Made by a program: the position numbers and the translations under genes | Shown: positions 43,824 to 53,347 of the stretch, piece by piece | Layout of the letters: every line of letters starts with the position of its first letter | How positions within the stretch are numbered: the first letter of the stretch is position 1 | The notes under the pieces: generated by a model | Database searches by the model: none | The model's input: only the letters and a program-made list of their open reading frames with translations | Told to the model about the DNA's origin: nothing | DNA from: Thalassobius sp049116315 | GTDB lineage: Bacteria; Pseudomonadota; Alphaproteobacteria; Rhodobacterales; Rhodobacteraceae | DNA: 64,000 nucleotides | Direction: 5' to 3' | Assembly (NCBI GenBank): GCA_049116315.1 | Contig: JAGDZD010000015.1 | Span: 310,001-374,000, forward strand

Positions 43824-45974
43824 CTAAGAGTTGAGCAATTCATGAAGCGTTTCTTTCAGCGACTGCAATTCTACGGGTTTCGCCAAATAGGCGTTCATTC
43901 CAGCAGCCAAGCATCGTTCTGCCTCTCCGTCTAGGGCGTTGGCCGTAATGGCGATGATGGGGATCTGAGCATCCGGGTCGTGATTTTCGGCCATTCGGAT
44001 CGCTGAGGTCAGTTCAAAGCCATCCATCAACGGCATGTGGCAATCGGTTAAGATCACGTCAAAGTCGTCCTCACGCCACGCGGCAAAAGCTTCTTGGCCG
44101 TTTGATTTCATCACATAGGAATAGCCAAGGATTTCAAGCTGTTTGCGCAGAACGATCTGGTTAATTTCGTTGTCTTCCACCGCCAGAATGCGCCCACTTG
44201 GGGGTTGCTGTGGATGAGGGGCCGGGGCACGAACCGGCTGCAGATGGGCCGCTTTTTGAGTGCGTGCCGCAGTTTCTGCGTCAGGCTGATTGTGCAGAAA
44301 CGCAATCGCTTTGTAGAGTTCAGAGACCATCGTCGGAAACACCGGCATCAAATAGGTGTTTCGGTTTTGCTGTCCAAATCGTGCCGAGCGAGAAGCCGAG
44401 CACAGCAAAAACCGCGCTTTTGGATATTGAAGTTCAAGCTGTTTGTGCAGGCTACTGGCAACAGCGATGTTATCCGTTGGTAAGAAAATAACTGGTGTTT
44501 CGCTTTTGATCTGTTCGGTCTTTGCCAGATCTTGTGGGGAATTAACGATGGCCACATTGGCCCCGCTTTTTTCCAGCATTTCCCCCAGACCTGCGCGCAG
44601 ATCGATGTCGTCAAAGTGAAAACAGATCAGCTCGATCCCGTCCACATTGGTCAGTGACGCAGGGCCATTAATGGCCTCGAGGGGCAACAACAATTTGACG
44701 TGGGTGCCTTCGCCCTTTTTGCTGGTGAGCGAGATTTCACCCCCCATCAGTTCAGTCAGGCGTTTGGTGATAACCAAGCCCAAGCCTGTGCCGTTCACCT
44801 GTCTGCGCGAGGAAGCTTCCCCCTGGACAAAGGGTTGAAACAGGTTGTTCTGCAACGCTTGATCCATCCCAATGCCGTCGTCGCGGAAGGAAAAGCTGAT
44901 GCGCCCGTCGTCCTCTAGGCGGACGTGAAACCGCACTTTGCCGGGGCGCCCTGTCAATCGACGCGAAGAATATTTGATCGCATTGGACAGCAAATTCAGC
45001 GCCATTTGCCGGATACGCCCTGCATCCCCCAGCACCCAATTTGGCACGTTGGGATCCACAAACATGCGCAGTCGCACGCCGTTGTCATCGGCCATGGTTT
45101 TCAAGGTCTGAGCCACGCCTTCGGCAAGGGGAATGACCTCGACCTTGGTCAAATCGACATCCAGCTTTCCGGCCTCGATTTTACTGGCGTCCAGGATGTC
45201 ATCGATAATGCGCAGCAGTGAAAAGGCCGAATTGCGAATGGTGCCCACCGTGGGGGCTTGTTGATCGCTCACCCCGTTGGCTTCTAGCACTTCAATCATG
45301 CCGATCAGCCCATTCATTGGCGTTCGGATTTCATGGCTCATATTGGCCAGAAACTCGCCCTTGGCCCGCGCGGCTTGGTTGGATTTGATCATCGCCTCGT
45401 TGGTCTCTTGCGCGAACTTGCGATTGAGATACTCAAAATAGGCAAATTGGCTGAGGATCAGGGCCGCAACGGACAGGCGAATGCCCAACTCGACCGAGTC
45501 GTTGTAGGCAAATTCCAAAGCCTGAACCGGGGGAGGGCGTAGCCCCAAGGAATCAAATCCCAGTGCCAAAAACGCGGCCAAACACACGACAGGGATCAGC
45601 AGGACTTGGGTGATGCGCTCGTTTTTCCAGGTGAAAATCAGGAAAGGAAAGGCCAGCAGAACCAAGGACATCAGTTCCGGGTTCAGAACTCTGCCAAAAT
45701 AGTAGCTTTGATAGACCGATGACACGCTGAACAATAGCACCAGCGTAAGACGGCCAAGATAGTGATACCCCGTCGCCAACAAAACGATCGCGATCAATGT
45801 TGGCGCACTGCTGTACGCCGTTGTCAGCATCGGGCCAAATTGTTGGATCCAAAGAAAATAGATCAACCAAGGGACCAGCAGTGCCAAATTTGCGAGGGCG
45901 ACAAACCAGCTAAACTGGAGGCAGCTCCTTTGCTCCGGAGGCATCGTTGGGTCCGGCTTGGTCTTAAAAATCAT
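43824..45974 (-). CDS. Membrane hybrid histidine kinase (paralogue 2 of 3)
   Basis: 716 residues from the ATG at 45974; a TTG one codon earlier is unlikely, and a later Met at residue 11 cannot be excluded. Hydrophobic N-terminus (about 20-180) with an FPFLIFTWKNER segment mirrored in both relatives. HisKA H214 in ANMSHEIRTPMNG, HATPase_c (DDGIGMD, GTGLGLVITKRLTELMGG), pseudo-receiver (VDGIELICFHFDDID to NTYLMPVFPTMVSELYKAI), and receiver D644 in ILTDCHMPLMDGFE. No strong ribosome site. Its close likeness to paralogue 1 in all domains, including the linker, points to tandem duplication. No output domain. Confidence 0.93.
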   Translation of the reverse strand: MIFKTKPDPTMPPEQRSCLQFSWFVALANLALLVPWLIYFLWIQQFGPMLTTAYSSAPTLIAIVLLATGYHYLGRLTLVLLFSVSSVYQSYYFGRVLNPELMSLVLLAFPFLIFTWKNERITQVLLIPVVCLAAFLALGFDSLGLRPPPVQALEFAYNDSVELGIRLSVAALILSQFAYFEYLNRKFAQETNEAMIKSNQAARAKGEFLANMSHEIRTPMNGLIGMIEVLEANGVSDQQAPTVGTIRNSAFSLLRIIDDILDASKIEAGKLDVDLTKVEVIPLAEGVAQTLKTMADDNGVRLRMFVDPNVPNWVLGDAGRIRQMALNLLSNAIKYSSRRLTGRPGKVRFHVRLEDDGRISFSFRDDGIGMDQALQNNLFQPFVQGEASSRRQVNGTGLGLVITKRLTELMGGEISLTSKKGEGTHVKLLLPLEAINGPASLTNVDGIELICFHFDDIDLRAGLGEMLEKSGANVAIVNSPQDLAKTEQIKSETPVIFLPTDNIAVASSLHKQLELQYPKARFLLCSASRSARFGQQNRNTYLMPVFPTMVSELYKAIAFLHNQPDAETAARTQKAAHLQPVRAPAPHPQQPPSGRILAVEDNEINQIVLRKQLEILGYSYVMKSNGQEAFAAWREDDFDVILTDCHMPLMDGFELTSAIRMAENHDPDAQIPIIAITANALDGEAERCLAAGMNAYLAKPVELQSLKETLHELLNS

Positions 45975-46051
45975 CAAATGTGGTCCAAATCAAAGTATCT
46001 CAAATTGGTGACGGTTGGGTCTTCACAAAAGCGACCAGCACCTCCGCGTTT

Positions 46052-48238
46052 CTAGGCGTCAGTTGCAACATCAAGTGCATCAAGCCTTTCTCGCAGAGCG
46101 TTCAACTCTACAGGTTTGGCAAGATAAGCGTCCATGCCTGCGGCAAGGCACCTGTCAGATTCGCCCTGCAGCGCGTTCGCAGTGATCGCGACGATGGGCG
46201 TGCGCTGCGCATTCAGGCTTGCTTCGGTTTCGCGAATTTTTGCGGTCATTTCGAAACCGTCCATAAGGGGCATGTGGCAGTCTGATAGTACAATATCATA
46301 GAGCCCTGACTGCCACTTTTCCAATCCGTCCCGTCCGTTGGAGGCCACATCGTGGGGATATCCTAATATTTGCAATTGGTTACTGAGAACAACTTGGTTG
46401 ATTTCATTGTCCTCAACGATCAAAATTCGGGATGTTTTAGTCACCGGGCGCGCGTCTTTATCGTGGGACGCCTTATTGGCGGGTGCGGTGGGGCTGAGGA
46501 CGGTGCGATCAATCGGTTCGGTGACATTGACGGCGGTGCGTCCGCTTAGCACACCAAGCGCGTGATACAGGTCAGATGTGCGCAGCGGGTACATCTGTAC
46601 CAGATAGCTTGTCTCGTCGATACGGCCGAACTTTGCGTAGCGCGACTCTGAAAACAGGATGAATTTTGCATCTGGGTACAGCTTCTTCAATTTGCGCTGC
46701 TCAGATTCTGAGACCTCGATATCGGCAATCGCCAGCAGGAAGATTGGGTTGGCCCCTGTAGGCGCGCGCGGTGTTCCGGGGGCAAAGTCCTCGGCGGTGT
46801 GGCCAAACTCCAACGGCAATCCGGTGGGTTTCAGGAACAGGCTGAACGCAGCGGGTGAGCTGGGCTCAAGCTGGTTGAGGCATTTGACCTCAAGACCGGC
46901 GAGGTCCGGCATTCTTTTGGGGCCATCCACTTGCATCAGCGGTAGGCGAATGGTGACGTCAGTGCCGCGACCGGGCTCGCTTTCCAGCGTGAGTGTGCCG
47001 CCCATCAACTTGATCAGGTTATTGGTAATCACCAAACCAAGGCCCGTGCCGCCAACACGGCGTCGCGTTGACATTTCGCCTTGCGAGAACGGTTGAAACA
47101 GCCGGTTTTGGGTTTCCAGATCCATGCCCAGCCCATCGTCGACAAACCGGAAAAGGATGTGCCCATCACCATCAGGCATGACCTCAAGGTTCACATGCCC
47201 GACATGACCGGTCAGCTTTTTGGCCGAATAGTTGATGGCGTTGCTCATGATGTTCAGCAAAATTTGGCGCAGTCGACCTGAATCCGACAGCACCCATTCC
47301 GGAAGATCCGGAGAGGGGATCAGACGCAATCTGACTTCGCGTTGATCAGCCATGGTTAGAAAAGTCTGAGGCACGGCCTCGATCAGCGGGCGCAATTCGA
47401 CGCGCGACAGCTCAACATCCAGCTTTCCTGCCTCAATCTTGCTGGCATCCAGAATGTCATTGATGATCCGCAGCAACGAAAAGGCAGAATTTCGGATTGT
47501 GCCGACAACGCGTTTTTGCGCGTCCTCGAGCCCAAAGGTTTCGAGAATTTCGATCATGCCAATCACCCCATTCATGGGGGTGCGGATTTCGTGGCTCATA
47601 TTGGCCAAGAATTCACTTTTGGCGCGGCTAGCGTGATTGGCGCGTTCCAACGCGTCTTTGACTTCTTGGTTGGCGCTGCTGGCGGATTTCACAAAGAAAC
47701 CGATCTCGATCAGCACGGCAAGAATGACCGTGATACGGACGCCAAAATGGTTGGCGGCTGGGGATTCTTCTGAGAGTGAGGCAAAGGGCCAGAAGAGTTC
47801 CCGGAACCCTAAATCATTTGCGGCAAAAGCAAGCAGCGCGGTGAAGACGGTGAGCGAGACAAATCCATAGACGAAGCGCCGTTCGGTTTGCCAAGAAAAC
47901 AGCAAGAACGGCAGGCCCAGCAGAGCAAAGTAAAACAGATCTGCGTTTGAGTGTGGTCCCAAATAGTAGATTGTGGCCAAGGTTAGGATTGGCACAAGCG
48001 ACATCCAAACAACCCGCGCAGAGGTCTGCCAACCGATACCAAACAGGATCAACGCCAAAAGGTTAGGGATTTGTAGAACCAGCACGACCAGCAGCCGCTG
48101 TGTGTCGCCCACCGCAAGCAAATATACAAACCAAGGCAAGAACAGCAGAAAAGTCACCATTACTGTGAAGCGGCCAATTTGGATGTGCCGCCGTGTAATG
48201 TCTTCGTCTAATAAACTGCGTTCTGTTTCTTCTGCCAT
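46052..48238 (-). CDS. Membrane hybrid histidine kinase (paralogue 3 of 3)
   Basis: 728 residues from the ATG at 48238; a GTG at 48268 is the alternative. Hydrophobic segments about 22-185 (LLGLPFLLFSWQTER matches the relatives), HisKA H216 in ANMSHEIRTPMNG, HATPase_c (DDGLGMD, GTGLGLVITNNLIKLMGG), a more divergent pseudo-receiver (LAGLEVKCLNQLEPS to TSYLVQMYPLRTSDLYHAL), and receiver D653 in VLSDCHMPLMDGFE. It is the promoter-proximal copy. A 14-bp perfect palindrome lies 66 bp upstream of its ATG. With no response regulator or HPt gene nearby, its partner must be elsewhere. Confidence 0.92.
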   Translation of the reverse strand: MAEETERSLLDEDITRRHIQIGRFTVMVTFLLFLPWFVYLLAVGDTQRLLVVLVLQIPNLLALILFGIGWQTSARVVWMSLVPILTLATIYYLGPHSNADLFYFALLGLPFLLFSWQTERRFVYGFVSLTVFTALLAFAANDLGFRELFWPFASLSEESPAANHFGVRITVILAVLIEIGFFVKSASSANQEVKDALERANHASRAKSEFLANMSHEIRTPMNGVIGMIEILETFGLEDAQKRVVGTIRNSAFSLLRIINDILDASKIEAGKLDVELSRVELRPLIEAVPQTFLTMADQREVRLRLIPSPDLPEWVLSDSGRLRQILLNIMSNAINYSAKKLTGHVGHVNLEVMPDGDGHILFRFVDDGLGMDLETQNRLFQPFSQGEMSTRRRVGGTGLGLVITNNLIKLMGGTLTLESEPGRGTDVTIRLPLMQVDGPKRMPDLAGLEVKCLNQLEPSSPAAFSLFLKPTGLPLEFGHTAEDFAPGTPRAPTGANPIFLLAIADIEVSESEQRKLKKLYPDAKFILFSESRYAKFGRIDETSYLVQMYPLRTSDLYHALGVLSGRTAVNVTEPIDRTVLSPTAPANKASHDKDARPVTKTSRILIVEDNEINQVVLSNQLQILGYPHDVASNGRDGLEKWQSGLYDIVLSDCHMPLMDGFEMTAKIRETEASLNAQRTPIVAITANALQGESDRCLAAGMDAYLAKPVELNALRERLDALDVATDA

Positions 48239-48303
48239 TCGGATTTGTGCGCTTTTTGATATACACACTTTAGGATGCGTCTATCTGATTGGCAGGTACA
48301 GAA

Positions 48304-48317
48304 AATTCTGCAGAATT
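48304..48317. promoter_or_regulatory. 14-bp perfect palindrome upstream of kinase paralogue 3
   Basis: AATTCTGCAGAATT, a perfect dyad without spacer, located 66 bp before the ATG (36 bp before the alternative GTG). Plausible operator for the three-kinase run. No regulator is identified. Confidence 0.45.
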
Positions 48318-48508
48318 CCCGCCAAAGCCGCAAAACCTATACGGAATTCCCATTTTCAGGGCCCTATTGGCGCATCGCAAATACAGATTGTACCAAGTGG
48401 CTCGTTGGCCCTGGGGATTGATCTAACGTCTGGGTTGCGAAGATTTCCGCGCCGCTGACGCAAAGCGTGTGCAGTCAGGGGCGCGGTCCGGTGGGATTGG
48501 CGGTTCAC

Positions 48509-49576
48509 CTAGGCAGGGGTGGCCCTGTTTAACATACCAAACAGATCGCGTGGATCATCGGGATCGGCCAGCATATCCAGCATGACATAGTGATCTGTGC
48601 CAGCAATGCGATCATGGATAAAACGCAATGCGCTGAAGTCTTCGATGGCAAAGCCCACGCTGTCAAACAACGTGATTTGGCGGTCCTCTGTGCGCCCCTG
48701 CGCAGCCCCGGTCATCACTTGCCATAGTTCGGTGACGGGATGATTGGGATCGAGCTGTTGGATCTCGCCTTCGATCCGGGTTTGCGGCGGATATTCCACA
48801 AAGATGCTAGAGCGCAACAGGATGTCGCGGTGCAATTCGGTTTTGCCGGGGCAGTCACCGCCAATGGCGTTGATGTGAATGCCTGCGCCTATCATGTTGT
48901 CCGTTAGGATTGTCGCGTACTGTTTGTCAGCGGTGCAAGTTGTGACGATCTGAGCGCCCTCGATGGCCATTTCACCAGACTGACAAACCACCACATCCAA
49001 CCCGGACCCTTTGAGGTTGCGGGCGGCTTTGGCAGTGGCTGCAGGATCAATGTCGTACAGGCGCACGGTGTCGATGCCGCAGATTGCTTGAAAGGCCCGC
49101 GCTTGAAATTCGCATTGGGCGCCGTTGCCAATCATGGCCATGACTTTGGCGTCTTTTGGGGCAAGATATTTGGCAATCAAGGCCGAGGTCGCGGCGGTAC
49201 GAAGCGCGGTCAGGATCGTCATTTCGGTCAATAGGATGGGATAACCATTGGCAACGCTGGACAGGACCCCAAAAGCCGTAACCGTTTGAAAACCCTCTTT
49301 CATATTCTTTGGATGGCCATTCACATATTTGAAGCCATAGTTTTCGGCATCCGCAGTTGGCATCAGCTCGATCACGCCATCCGAAGAGTGGGAGGCAACG
49401 CGGGGTGTCTTGTCGAATTCCGGCCAACGTTTGAAGTCCTGCTCAATGTAGGTCGCAAGATCGCGCAGCAGCGTGTTCAAGCCAATCTCGTTGACCAATT
49501 GCATCATGTTGTGGACCGACACAAAGGGGACCAGCGCCTTATCTGAAGGATTTGCAGTGGTTGAAGAAAATGTCAT
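48509..49576 (-). CDS. Ornithine cyclodeaminase
   Basis: Converts L-ornithine to L-proline and ammonia with NAD held in the enzyme. 355 residues of the OCD/mu-crystallin family, longer bacterial form. The NAD-binding segment MIGNGAQCEFQARAFQAI has the GxGxQ motif near residue 148; LTALRTAATSALIAKYLAPKDA precedes it, and INAIGGDCPGKTEL carries the conserved GGD aspartate for catalysis. Overlaps the arginase stop by 4 bp (ATGA), so both enzymes come from one mRNA: arginine to ornithine to proline. Confidence 0.94.
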   Translation of the reverse strand: MTFSSTTANPSDKALVPFVSVHNMMQLVNEIGLNTLLRDLATYIEQDFKRWPEFDKTPRVASHSSDGVIELMPTADAENYGFKYVNGHPKNMKEGFQTVTAFGVLSSVANGYPILLTEMTILTALRTAATSALIAKYLAPKDAKVMAMIGNGAQCEFQARAFQAICGIDTVRLYDIDPAATAKAARNLKGSGLDVVVCQSGEMAIEGAQIVTTCTADKQYATILTDNMIGAGIHINAIGGDCPGKTELHRDILLRSSIFVEYPPQTRIEGEIQQLDPNHPVTELWQVMTGAAQGRTEDRQITLFDSVGFAIEDFSALRFIHDRIAGTDHYVMLDMLADPDDPRDLFGMLNRATPA

Positions 49577-50502
49577 GCGGAACTCCGGGTCATACGGTCA
49601 AGAACGCGGCGGCCACATAGGCTGGCCACCAGATCGCACAACACGGTTGCGGTGCGGCCGCGCTCATCAAGAAAAGGGTTCAATTCAACCACATCGAGGG
49701 AGGTCACCAACCCGCTGTCGTGCAACATCTCCATGATCAAATGCGCCTCGCGGAAGGTGGCACCGCCGGGCACTGTGGTGCCCACTGCGGGCGCCACGTC
49801 GGGGTCAAGAAAATCAACATCAAAGCTGACATGGAGGTGGCCGTTTGCGTGTGACACCTGTTGCAAAAACGCTCGCAGCGGCGCGATCACGCCGCGCTCA
49901 TCTAGCGCGCGCATGTCATGGACCACCATCTGCGTGCTTTGAATCCGGGTCTTTTCCGCGGGATCCACGGATCGGATACCCATCATGCACACATTCGCCG
50001 GGTTGACCCTGGCGGGCACCGGGGGGAAGCCTTCGAATCCGGAATGCCCAGTGAGATAGGCCATAGGCGTGCCATGCAGGTTGCCGCTGGTTGTGGTGCT
50101 TGGGTCATGCAAATCCGGATGTGCGTCCAACCACAAGACAAACAATGGGCGCTCTTTCTCATCGGCATAGCGCGCCACGCCGCTGATTGTGCCCGCCGCC
50201 ATCGAGTGATCGCCGCCCAAAAAGATCGGGAGATCAAAGTCCCGGCAAGCTTGATAGGCAACCTGTTGTCCTAGCGCGGTCCAGCCGATCGTTTCGGCCA
50301 AATTTTTGACCGCTGGATTGGCATGCGCCACAGCCGTTTGTGCCGGCAGACTCATGTCGCCCGCATCAGAGACGCGCCACCCCAACTGGGACAGTATCTG
50401 TGGCAATCCAGCAGTGCGCAGGGCGGCAGGCCCCATGATGCATCCGGGCTGTGAAGCGCCGGTTTCGATGGGAAATCCAACCAATTGACAAGTTTTGGGC
50501 AT
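49573..50502 (-). CDS. rocF: Arginase
   Basis: Hydrolyses arginine to ornithine and urea. 309 residues, ureohydrolase family. Binuclear Mn motifs: LGGDHSMAAGTIS (His), WLDAHPDLHDPSTT (Asp-Ala-His-x-Asp), and SFDVDFLDPDVAPAVGT (Asp-x-Asp). The VELNPFLDERGRTA ending is typical of true arginase rather than agmatinase. First gene of the arginase-OCD operon and divergent from an Lrp-type regulator 135 bp away, which probably activates it on arginine or ornithine. No urease or amino-acid transporter is in view. Confidence 0.95.
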   Translation of the reverse strand: MPKTCQLVGFPIETGASQPGCIMGPAALRTAGLPQILSQLGWRVSDAGDMSLPAQTAVAHANPAVKNLAETIGWTALGQQVAYQACRDFDLPIFLGGDHSMAAGTISGVARYADEKERPLFVLWLDAHPDLHDPSTTTSGNLHGTPMAYLTGHSGFEGFPPVPARVNPANVCMMGIRSVDPAEKTRIQSTQMVVHDMRALDERGVIAPLRAFLQQVSHANGHLHVSFDVDFLDPDVAPAVGTTVPGGATFREAHLIMEMLHDSGLVTSLDVVELNPFLDERGRTATVLCDLVASLCGRRVLDRMTRSSA

Positions 50503-50573
50503 GTCGACTCCGGTGTGACGAGGTGTTTGATCCAGAATTGCAGCCAGAATGGTCGGCCCCTAGATCTGTAATT

Positions 50574-50586
50574 GCGCAAATTGCGC
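50574..50586. promoter_or_regulatory. Palindrome in the arginase/Lrp divergent region
   Basis: GCGCAA-A-TTGCGC, 6-bp arms around one base, in AT-rich flanks within the 135-bp divergent region. Candidate binding site for the adjacent Lrp-type protein. Position and symmetry only. Confidence 0.5.
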
Positions 50587-50637
50587 GTATCTTTTTGCAA
50601 AATGGCGGGATAAGTTTCATAATGAAAAGGAGCCTGC

Positions 50638-51066
50638 ATGACCGCATTGACCCAAACCGATCGACGATTGATCGCAGCCCTCAGAGAGAACGCCCGCGCC
50701 TCGGTCACTGAACTGGCCCATGTGACCGGGGTGTCCCGCACCACGGTTAAATCGCGCATTGATGCCTTGGTCAGCTCGGGACAGATCCGCCGTTTCACCA
50801 TTGAGACTTTGGCCGATGATCCCGATCAGGTGCGCGCCATCACCTCGGTTGAGCTGCAAGGCAGCATGTCACGGGTGGTGATCCGGGCTTTGCGCGCCCT
50901 GCCAGAGGTGACAACGATCCATTCCACCAATGGGGCTTGGGATCTGGTGCTAGAGGTGCGGGCGGAAAACCTGCAACAATTTGACCGGGTGCTGCGTGAA
51001 ATCCGCGAGATCAAAGGCGTTTTGAACAGCGAAACCAGCCTGTTGCTGCGCAGTGTCGCTGAATAG
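50638..51066 (+). CDS. Lrp/AsnC-family regulator (probably of arginine catabolism)
   Basis: 142 residues. N-terminal HTH (DRRLIAALRENARASVTELAHVTGVSRTTVKSRID in parts), then an RAM/AsnC effector domain (about 65-142; TSVELQGSMSRVVIRALRAL, VTTIHSTNGAWDLVLEVRAENLQQFDRVL in parts). AAAAGGAG precedes the ATG. Divergent from arginase-OCD, the arrangement of PutR/ArgR-like Lrp regulators with their catabolic targets. Probably binds arginine or ornithine; inference. Confidence 0.9.
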   Translation: MTALTQTDRRLIAALRENARASVTELAHVTGVSRTTVKSRIDALVSSGQIRRFTIETLADDPDQVRAITSVELQGSMSRVVIRALRALPEVTTIHSTNGAWDLVLEVRAENLQQFDRVLREIREIKGVLNSETSLLLRSVAE

Positions 51067-51185
51067 ACACGGTCGGAGCGAATTTTATATCGAATTTGCG
51101 GCGGCTTAGCGGGAGGACTCTAGCAATCAGATTCAGAGTTCGTTAGAAAATTCTTGCGCTGGGGGGCGTACATTGGGGTGATCGC

Positions 51186-52097
51186 ATGATCCGTATACTG
51201 ACTGTAGCCTCCTTAGGGCTGGCTCTCCTGACCTCCACAGCCACCGCACAAGAGCGGTCCCAATTGGGATATGGACGTCTCATCAACAACGACTTTATTG
51301 GCGATACGCAAGACCGTTGGCGCACAGGCTCTGTTGCCTCGAGCCGTGTTTGGGGGCCGTCTTGGAATGGGGCCGCACCCAGCACCTTTGGCGAGGTGCT
51401 GGAATTTCGCATCAACGCGGAAGTGATTGCCCCAGATAATTTGGTGACACCCGCCGCTGGGGATCGCCCGTTTGCTGGCAGCCTGTCCTTTGGACTGCAC
51501 AGCCACATGCAAAAACGAAACACACAAATTGCCGTGGGTTTGGATCTGGTTCTGACCGGGCCTATGACCCAATTGGACGAGTTCCAATCCGCTTTGCACG
51601 ATACGCTTGGGGTTGCGGATGCGTCTGCAACAACGCGCGCCAATCAAATTGGTGATGGCGTTCATCCGACGTTCGTGGCCGAAGTTGGGCGCGAGTTTAG
51701 TTTTGGAAGCTCAGTCTTGCGTCCCTTCGTGGAAACGCGGGTTGGGGTTGAAACCATGCTGCGCGTTGGTGCGGATCTGACCATCGGAGATGTGGGCAAG
51801 CAGGAGTTGCTGGTTCGTGATCCCGTCACTGGTCAGCGCTATCGCACCATTCAAAAGAACGCACCGGGCTATAGCTTTGTGGTGGGGGGCGATATCGCCA
51901 AGGTGACAGACTCGGTCTATTTGCCCAGTGATCGCGGCTATGTATTGAGCGAAAGTCGCAAGCGTGTGCGGGCTGGGTTTCACTGGCAAGGGGAACGCAG
52001 CAGCACCTTTTATGGCATCAGCTGGCTGGGAGAAGAATTTGTCGGCCAGCAAGAAGGTCAATTTGTCGGCTCTTTGCGGTTGAATTTGGATTTCTAA
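51186..52097 (+). CDS. LpxR-like lipid A deacylase / DUF2219 outer-membrane protein
   Basis: 303 residues. Signal peptide about 1-22 (TVASLGLALLTSTATA, then QERS). The mature protein is an amphipathic beta-barrel with alternating polar and apolar strands and terminal phenylalanine (SLRLNLDF), as outer-membrane barrels have. The NNDFIGDTQDRWRTGS segment matches the LpxR Asn-Asp start, and a candidate histidine is in SALHDTLGV. LpxR removes 3'-acyloxyacyl chains from lipid A. Whether the catalytic set is complete cannot be settled here. Not linked to lipid A genes. Confidence 0.82.
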   Translation: MIRILTVASLGLALLTSTATAQERSQLGYGRLINNDFIGDTQDRWRTGSVASSRVWGPSWNGAAPSTFGEVLEFRINAEVIAPDNLVTPAAGDRPFAGSLSFGLHSHMQKRNTQIAVGLDLVLTGPMTQLDEFQSALHDTLGVADASATTRANQIGDGVHPTFVAEVGREFSFGSSVLRPFVETRVGVETMLRVGADLTIGDVGKQELLVRDPVTGQRYRTIQKNAPGYSFVVGGDIAKVTDSVYLPSDRGYVLSESRKRVRAGFHWQGERSSTFYGISWLGEEFVGQQEGQFVGSLRLNLDF

Positions 52098-52224
52098 ACC
52101 ACTTGCGAGTGAGTGAAGTTAAGTTCAGCCGGTAAATCGTTCTAAACTATGTAACAATTGTGTTTGTCGCGTAATCTCAGGCTTTGCAGAGGGACGTGAC
52201 TCTGTTAATAAGTAGATAATAAAA

Positions 52225-52239
52225 AGATTAAAATAATCT
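52225..52239. promoter_or_regulatory. Small hairpin or palindrome before the third Hint gene
   Basis: AGATTA-AAA-TAATCT, perfect 6-bp arms, 15 bp before the ATG in AT-rich DNA (TAATAAGTAGATAATAAAAAG). Possible operator or weak RNA hairpin near the ribosome site. Confidence 0.35.
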
Positions 52240-52254
52240 AGGCAGGTATCGGGC

Positions 52255-53319
52255 ATGGGGACGGGCTATCAAGGCACGTTCGTTATTTCCTGGTCACAAA
52301 CAAAAGTGGACGGCATCGAAGCAGCGCCCGTTCACGCAATGACAGTCGGGGCCTCTTGGTCTTGGCATGGAGCAGAAGTGCGGGTTGATGGACCCAGCAC
52401 ATTGTTACGTTTGGACCGGGCAGACGGAGACGTGAATTTGCGTCGCAGCGCAGCACGTATGGTGCGGCGGCTGATTGGCGCAGCTCAGCAGAACACGACC
52501 GATCTCAATTCCATTGAGGTCGAAGACGCAATTATGGACAGCAATGTGGTGGTGACAGATGGCACCGCGACCTACACATTGACCTTGATCGAGGTTGGTG
52601 ACGGGGCGCAGCCGCTGTTGATGTTCCTTGGCGCGATGCCGCCAAAAGGGCGCGAGCTTTGGGTGGTGCATCACACCTTGGATGCGATGCAGTCCAATCA
52701 CATGACCGAAGGCAGTGGTGGTGTGATCTGTTTCACACCCGGCACACGTATCGAGACGCCTGACGGCCCCCGCCTTGTGCAAGACCTGCGCGAAGGCGAT
52801 CGGGTTCAAACCAAAGACAATGGTGCCCAAGATATTTTGTGGATTGGCAGCCGTCGCATGACGGGCGCGCGCTTGTTTGCGATGCCAAAGCTGCGCCCGA
52901 TTCGGATCCGCACGGGGGCCTTGGGGATCCAGCGCCCGGACGAAGAGTTGCTGGTGTCGCCCAATCACCGGATGTTGGTGCGCGGCGAGGTTTCACGTGC
53001 GTTGTTCAACACGCCAGAGGTATTGGTGACGGCGCGCGATTTGGTCGATGGCAATCGCGTCGTGGTCGACAGCCAGCTGCGCGAAGTGACCTATGTGCAC
53101 ATCCTGTTGGACAACCATCAGATTGTCTGGGCCAACGGGGTTGAGACCGAAAGCTTTCACCCCTCAAACGCGGCACTGTCGTCCTTGGGGGATATCGATC
53201 GGATGCGTCTGTTGGCGCGGTATCCTGAACTGGAAGCTGATTCCCATTCCTATGGTGGGTATGCGCGGCGCAATCTGAGCCAGTCTGAGGCGGCCATTTT
53301 GATGTATGAGGCCGCTTGA
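52255..53319 (+). CDS. Hint-domain protein, third catalytic-type copy
   Basis: 354 residues. The first 155 residues form a beta-rich domain of unknown type (GYQGTFVISWSQTKVDGIEA, in part), unlike the choice-of-anchor-L domain of the copies at 12 and 16 kb. The Hint_2 domain runs about 159-295, with C159 in ICFTPGTRIETPDGPRLVQDL and H238 in VSPNHRMLVRG. The AEVLVTARDL-like and TYVHILLDNHQIVWANGVETESF segments match the other Hint proteins closely. No signal peptide. It lies 157 bp after the LpxR-like gene and 93 bp before ytoQ. The function is unknown. Confidence 0.86.
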   Translation: MGTGYQGTFVISWSQTKVDGIEAAPVHAMTVGASWSWHGAEVRVDGPSTLLRLDRADGDVNLRRSAARMVRRLIGAAQQNTTDLNSIEVEDAIMDSNVVVTDGTATYTLTLIEVGDGAQPLLMFLGAMPPKGRELWVVHHTLDAMQSNHMTEGSGGVICFTPGTRIETPDGPRLVQDLREGDRVQTKDNGAQDILWIGSRRMTGARLFAMPKLRPIRIRTGALGIQRPDEELLVSPNHRMLVRGEVSRALFNTPEVLVTARDLVDGNRVVVDSQLREVTYVHILLDNHQIVWANGVETESFHPSNAALSSLGDIDRMRLLARYPELEADSHSYGGYARRNLSQSEAAILMYEAA

Positions 53320-53347
53320 TCCCAAGGGATGTCTGGAGGAAGATGTC

